Assembly: GCA_022539475.1 (NCBI GenBank)
Contig: VCMS01000128.1
Span: 1 to 64,000 of the forward strand
Source: Gracilaria domingensis
Taxonomy: Eukaryota > Rhodophyta > Florideophyceae > Gracilariales > Gracilariaceae
Direction of reading: 5' to 3'
Length of the DNA stretch: 64,000 bases
The notes below the pieces were generated by a model that was given only the letters and a program-made list of their open reading frames with translations, was not told the DNA's origin and searched no databases. Positions 60,784-64,000 of the stretch are shown piece by piece. A program made the position numbers and the translations under genes. The number at the start of each line of letters is the position of its first letter. Positions within the stretch are counted from its first letter, which is position 1.

Positions 60784-63053
60784 GCCTTCTCGCCGGCTTA
60801 ATTTGATACACTTATCGTGAGGTGCAAAACAACCATTTATTGGCTCAAGAACAGCGATATTGCTGCATCCACACTCTCCAGAGCGCCAATCATTTTTCAG
60901 AAGTGGCGCAATTTGGATGGAGTAACTCAGACTCCGTTTCGCCCACTACAGCCGTCCGAAAGCGCAACTAGAGCCTGCGCGGCGTTCAGATTGGAGTTGG
61001 TATGTTGATGAAAATGATTAACTCCCTTTGCGACAGCTAACTTTCGCGGCCAGCAAGCGATCGGCAAGTCTTCTAACGCCTCCCAATCAACGCCACCATC
61101 TATCTCCGGCGATTCCGAGACACTACAGTTTGCTTCATTTTCCTTGTTCGACGCGTCCACGGTGCCTTTCGGACTGCATCCCTTTGCTTTTGCCGCCTTT
61201 TTCCTTGTATCGGTGGTCATTGCTGCCAACCTGGCCTTCATCTTACCAACAGTGAGCATCTCGGCCTCGTTACCAGAGCAAATCATTTTGTTCGGCGCTG
61301 TTGGCTTAGAGCTCCGCTGCACAGGCGCGACACGATGTTGCAAAAGATTGTCAACATAGTAACTATTGCGCGTGAGCAGTTTGATTTCCGCGAGAACGTG
61401 CGAAGAACGGCAAACAGGGCCTGTAATATCATGGATTTTGCGAACCAAAGTGTGGCTCCCTCGCCGATTGTGGTACGTACACAGTGTTTTCAGATCGAAT
61501 GTATCATGGTTTATCACGCAACCGCTTTCTAACATTGTGTGCGACACACTTCCATTTTCTTTCTTGCGAAACGGGGTAAGGAAGCGATAATCCATCGGCC
61601 ACAACCGGGCCTCCACAAACGCTTTCCTGGCAATTTCTTCAGTGACAGCTTGAAACCCAGCAACGCCCATTTTCAACTTCAAGGCGACATTGGAGTGAGA
61701 GATAAAGCATTGCTGCATCAATGCATCTCTTGTGGTTCTGATTCTCGTTTGGAAGGCCTTGTTTACCGCTTTATCGCAAGGCTGTAAAAAGTGGGTCGTG
61801 TTTGCCGGTAACTTGATTACAAAAACGTTGACGTCTTCGCACACTTCCAGCCATTCAAGGCTCTCGCGGGAACTATGACCATCAAGCAAAAGAACAACTG
61901 GCTTCTCCTTGGGAACAATGGTTCGAATAAAGTCGGTGATATGCTTCACAACTAAGTGCATATTGCTTTTCTCTACAGAGCCATTTGTACTCACGAGTAA
62001 ACATGAATCGTTCGGGAACCAGTCCTCTTTTGTTAGCCAGTGAGGTCGCCCGTCAATTTCAAAAAACTCTGAGCTACGCAATGGTTCCAACCAATGCGCC
62101 ATTTTGCGTCTGCCAGCCGCAATCATGAGTAGAGGAGCGACATGTCCCGCCGCTGACACAGCAATACCGGCTGTCACATGCTTTCCACTTTCCTTCATGG
62201 ACAGTCTGGTTCCACCCCTGTGACTGGACGCTGGGCAGAAGCACTTCACACGTTTGCCATACTCCGGTAGAATGCTCGTTTCGTCATAATTCCAGATCCT
62301 ATTAGGATCAGCCAGAATCCCGGGATGTTGCTGTTCAAGATCTTTTAGAACATTCTTCAAGGTGTTCACGTGGTGAAAGGATTGCGCAGCTACGCGAGCG
62401 GCGGTAATATTCTCTGCGTTCCGGTACGTTAGTTGTCTGTGCCTCGCGCGGAAGCGTCGAATTGTGTCATCTGACGGCAGCTTGTTCTTATAACCTACAC
62501 GCCCATCGTCTGCAATGCTGCTGAGCACAGTTTTCATTTTGTGCTGGTCCATTGCAAAACCTCTACGTGCTGCCTCAAATGCGCGGTCCACAACCAACAG
62601 TTGTTCCGGAAGACTAACGACGCATTTACGTCCCGCATGGTTGTTGACGGGATCAAGCAGTTTTTGCAGCTGGACTTCATTGTTTGTAGCAAGTGCCTTC
62701 CGGATACGCTGCACAGTTCCAAACGAGGCCCCTGTCTCTGCAACAGTTTTGTTGATAGATACCTGCTGTCTGAGTAACGTCAAAGCTCGTTTGCGCCGCT
62801 GCTGCTCGAGTTTGCGCTGTTCGGTTCGTTTTTTGTACTGCGCGGCCATTACGCGCATAGAGCGCGGCATTGTGCGCCGTCGTACTCGAGTAGAACGCTC
62901 ATGGTGAGGCCCACAAGTCGACTGAAGAAGTAGGATATCGATTACTCTGGGCAGCGAGGCTTACGGCGTAGAAGAAGGCAATGAGCGGTGACGCAGTTTG
63001 GAAATTCGCCTTACCAAATTAAGCCATGTACCAATTTAAGCCTTTGAGAAGGC
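60784..63053 (-). mobile_element. Pogo/Tigger-type DNA transposon, complete-looking
   Basis: The ends are inverted: left GCCTTCTCGCCGGCTTAATT (60784 onward) and right, read inward, GCCTTCTCAAAGGCTTAAAT (from 63053), about 27 bp with five or six mismatches. TA flanks both sides (60782-60783 and 63054-63055), the target duplication of the Tc1/mariner/pogo superfamily. The 2270-bp body contains a single long minus-strand transposase frame. The intact frame and matched ends suggest recent activity. Confidence 0.85.
60927..62870 (-). CDS. Pogo/Tigger-like DDD transposase
   Basis: 647 residues, uninterrupted. The N-terminus (about 1-60) is basic, with a helix-turn-helix-like ALTLLRQQVSINKTVAETGASFGTVQRI (positions about 28-55), and a second DNA-binding region around LPSDDTIRRFRARH. 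The catalytic core of the DDE_1 family shows IWNYDETS (first Asp), VVLLLDGHSSRESLEW (second Asp) and NTTHFLQPCDKAVNKAF (third Asp), the DDD triad of pogo/Tigger/jerky proteins. The C-terminal about 130 residues are Lys/Asn-rich and variable. It sits between the terminal repeats. Domesticated relatives (CENP-B, jerky) exist, but the intact ends argue that this is a transposon. Confidence 0.92.
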   Translation of the reverse strand: MPRSMRVMAAQYKKRTEQRKLEQQRRKRALTLLRQQVSINKTVAETGASFGTVQRIRKALATNNEVQLQKLLDPVNNHAGRKCVVSLPEQLLVVDRAFEAARRGFAMDQHKMKTVLSSIADDGRVGYKNKLPSDDTIRRFRARHRQLTYRNAENITAARVAAQSFHHVNTLKNVLKDLEQQHPGILADPNRIWNYDETSILPEYGKRVKCFCPASSHRGGTRLSMKESGKHVTAGIAVSAAGHVAPLLMIAAGRRKMAHWLEPLRSSEFFEIDGRPHWLTKEDWFPNDSCLLVSTNGSVEKSNMHLVVKHITDFIRTIVPKEKPVVLLLDGHSSRESLEWLEVCEDVNVFVIKLPANTTHFLQPCDKAVNKAFQTRIRTTRDALMQQCFISHSNVALKLKMGVAGFQAVTEEIARKAFVEARLWPMDYRFLTPFRKKENGSVSHTMLESGCVINHDTFDLKTLCTYHNRRGSHTLVRKIHDITGPVCRSSHVLAEIKLLTRNSYYVDNLLQHRVAPVQRSSKPTAPNKMICSGNEAEMLTVGKMKARLAAMTTDTRKKAAKAKGCSPKGTVDASNKENEANCSVSESPEIDGGVDWEALEDLPIACWPRKLAVAKGVNHFHQHTNSNLNAAQALVALSDGCSGRNGV

Positions 63054-63055
63054 TA

Positions 63056-63239
63056 ACATCAAGCTTTCAAACGCACCAGCGTTTAAGAGCAACCTATCAG
63101 TTCATTGGAGCTCACATGAGCGAGCTCCTTGCTTGATGGCGAGACCTCACGAGGGGAAGCAACGGGAGCGGGCGCCCCCGGCCCTCTGAGAGGTGAATGC
63201 GGTGCACGTCATGTTATGGTCACAGTCGACGTTGTCAAC
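63056..63239. other. Short flank right of the pogo element
   Basis: Nothing recognised. A GCGCCCCCGGCCCTC-type GC stretch at 63163-63185 is the only compositional feature. Confidence 0.35.
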
Positions 63240-63961
63240 TAGATGTCAAATTGCTGTAAGCTCCGCGCATAAAAATATTATTATTACCACTGTCAGTTTT
63301 ATGTTTTGAGGTACAGGTACCCTGTACAGGTATTGTACTCACTGTAAGGTGGGTGTCAGCCCTCCCGCAAGAAACGTTTTGAAAAAAAAGTGTTGTTAGA
63401 CACGTGGGATGGCTGGACATCGGGGCGGAGTGTCCAGAACGCACAGACATCCCAGCGAGAACGCGTGTCAGGTTGCGGTGTCGCATCTCACGACACATAT
63501 CAGTTACGGAGGTTGTCTCGAGGTTGAGCAACACGTCTTCTGCAAATGGCAGTTGTACAACATATTGTCCGTTTGGGACCGGGTGCTGCGTACAATGAGC
63601 GCATTCCGAAATTTCTACAGCGACAATTTGACAGTTGTGACAAGTGTGACATACTCATGTATAATAGATGCTACATGGCATGATTACAGAAATAGCCTGT
63701 GAGCAGTGTGTAACCAAACTGTGCGTTTGCGGAGCGGCGACAAAAGTGCCTTCGATGAAGAGCTCCTCCACAGCCTTTCTTCGGAGCACGAAGAACACTC
63801 TACGGCTCTCAGTGTCCCTCAAAACCACCACAGGCAGTTCCCAGAACCACGGAGAAACTTGTCGAAGAAATAATCTATCAAAGACGCGTAGCGACAACAA
63901 CGATCATGGCAGCCATCGCAATCATGACCAAAAGCGCCGTGATAATCGTAAGAAAGAAAAA
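63240..63961 (-). CDS. Possible partial host gene running off the right edge
   Basis: Minus-strand fragments in different frames look protein-like. Near 63961-63880 there is a hydrophobic helix FLTIITALLVMIAMAAMIVVV. 63900-63655 gives RQVSPWFWELPVVVLRDTES and KAVEELFIEGTFVAAPQTH. About 63655-63240 gives a Cys-rich stretch, C-x2-C-x2-C (CHTCHNC) then C-x2-C (CAHC), followed by NGQYVVQLPFAEDVLLNLE. They could be exons of one gene with a membrane helix and a zinc-binding segment, but I could not fix splice sites. Chance frames remain possible. Confidence 0.3.
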
Positions 63962-64000
63962 AAAACGTAGACGTAACCAAGCATATCTACGGCGACTGTC

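Noticed and set aside
63300-63335. GTACAGGTACCCTGTACAGGT repeat as a regulatory operator
   Set aside because: Short self-complementary GTAC-rich motifs recur in this window (for example near 46450 and 46550), and no gene is firmly placed beside this one.
1-64000. tRNA and rRNA genes
   Set aside because: Scanning for GTTCGAATC-type T-arms with paired acceptor stems gave no cloverleaf; hits near 49152 and 167 lack the rest of a tRNA.

Overview
The window is nuclear DNA of a eukaryote with compact genes and few, short introns (61-103 bp, canonical GT-AG with CTAAC-like branch sites). Two plastid-targeted proteins open with MAF-type leaders, one followed by a twin-arginine thylakoid-lumen signal. 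Transposons and hairpin repeats fill the space between gene islands. I infer a red alga, probably a florideophyte such as Chondrus or Gracilaria; this is inference, since no rRNA or organelle marker is present.

Region by region. 0-5 kb: decayed, Ser/Pro/Gly-rich repetitive coding relic. 5-7 kb: carnosine-synthase-like ATP-grasp gene whose frame is broken twice, with four imperfect palindromes just upstream (three at an exact 108-bp period, TTAGGG/CCCTAA-bearing). 8-10 kb: Plavaka/CACTA-like transposase relic. 10-15 kb: gene-poor stretch with many hairpins, a 336-bp duplication and a poorly resolved membrane-protein gene. 15-18 kb: OST3/OST6 oligosaccharyltransferase subunit and, convergent, a tail-anchored glycerol kinase. 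20-46 kb: the main gene island, in which neighbours mostly alternate in strand: a tetraspan protein, RACK1, a TPX2-like/SxIP microtubule protein, a plastid protein, a claudin/PMP22-like tetraspan, a BED-finger/sorbitol-dehydrogenase fusion, an ERp29-tailed protein disulfide isomerase, a nucleoplasmin-type FKBP, a thioredoxin-NHL (SOQ1-like) lumenal protein, a divergent mitochondrial carrier, phosphoglucomutase, a DUF1295 membrane reductase, Bax inhibitor-1 and a sphingolipid delta-4 desaturase. 47-49 kb: secreted Cys-rich/von Willebrand A protein and a 63-bp near-perfect palindrome. 49.4-56.6 kb: a young, whole-looking Ty3/gypsy LTR element with an extra antisense frame. 57-60 kb: a polytopic membrane protein and an unrecognised 448-residue protein. 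60.8-63.1 kb: a complete-looking pogo/Tigger DNA transposon with recognisable terminal repeats and TA target duplication. Right edge: possible fragment of a gene that continues outside.

Functionally, several island genes belong to the secretory pathway or its membranes (OST3, PDI, Bax inhibitor, ceramide desaturase, claudin-like) and to sugar/polyol metabolism (glycerol kinase, phosphoglucomutase, sorbitol dehydrogenase). They are separately promoted eukaryotic genes, often in divergent pairs sharing GC-rich promoters, not an operon. The most unusual items are the BED-dehydrogenase fusion, the palindrome array, the antisense protease-like frame in the LTR element, and a predicted 7-nt micro-exon in the PDI gene. 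No tRNA, rRNA or CRISPR array was seen by eye.
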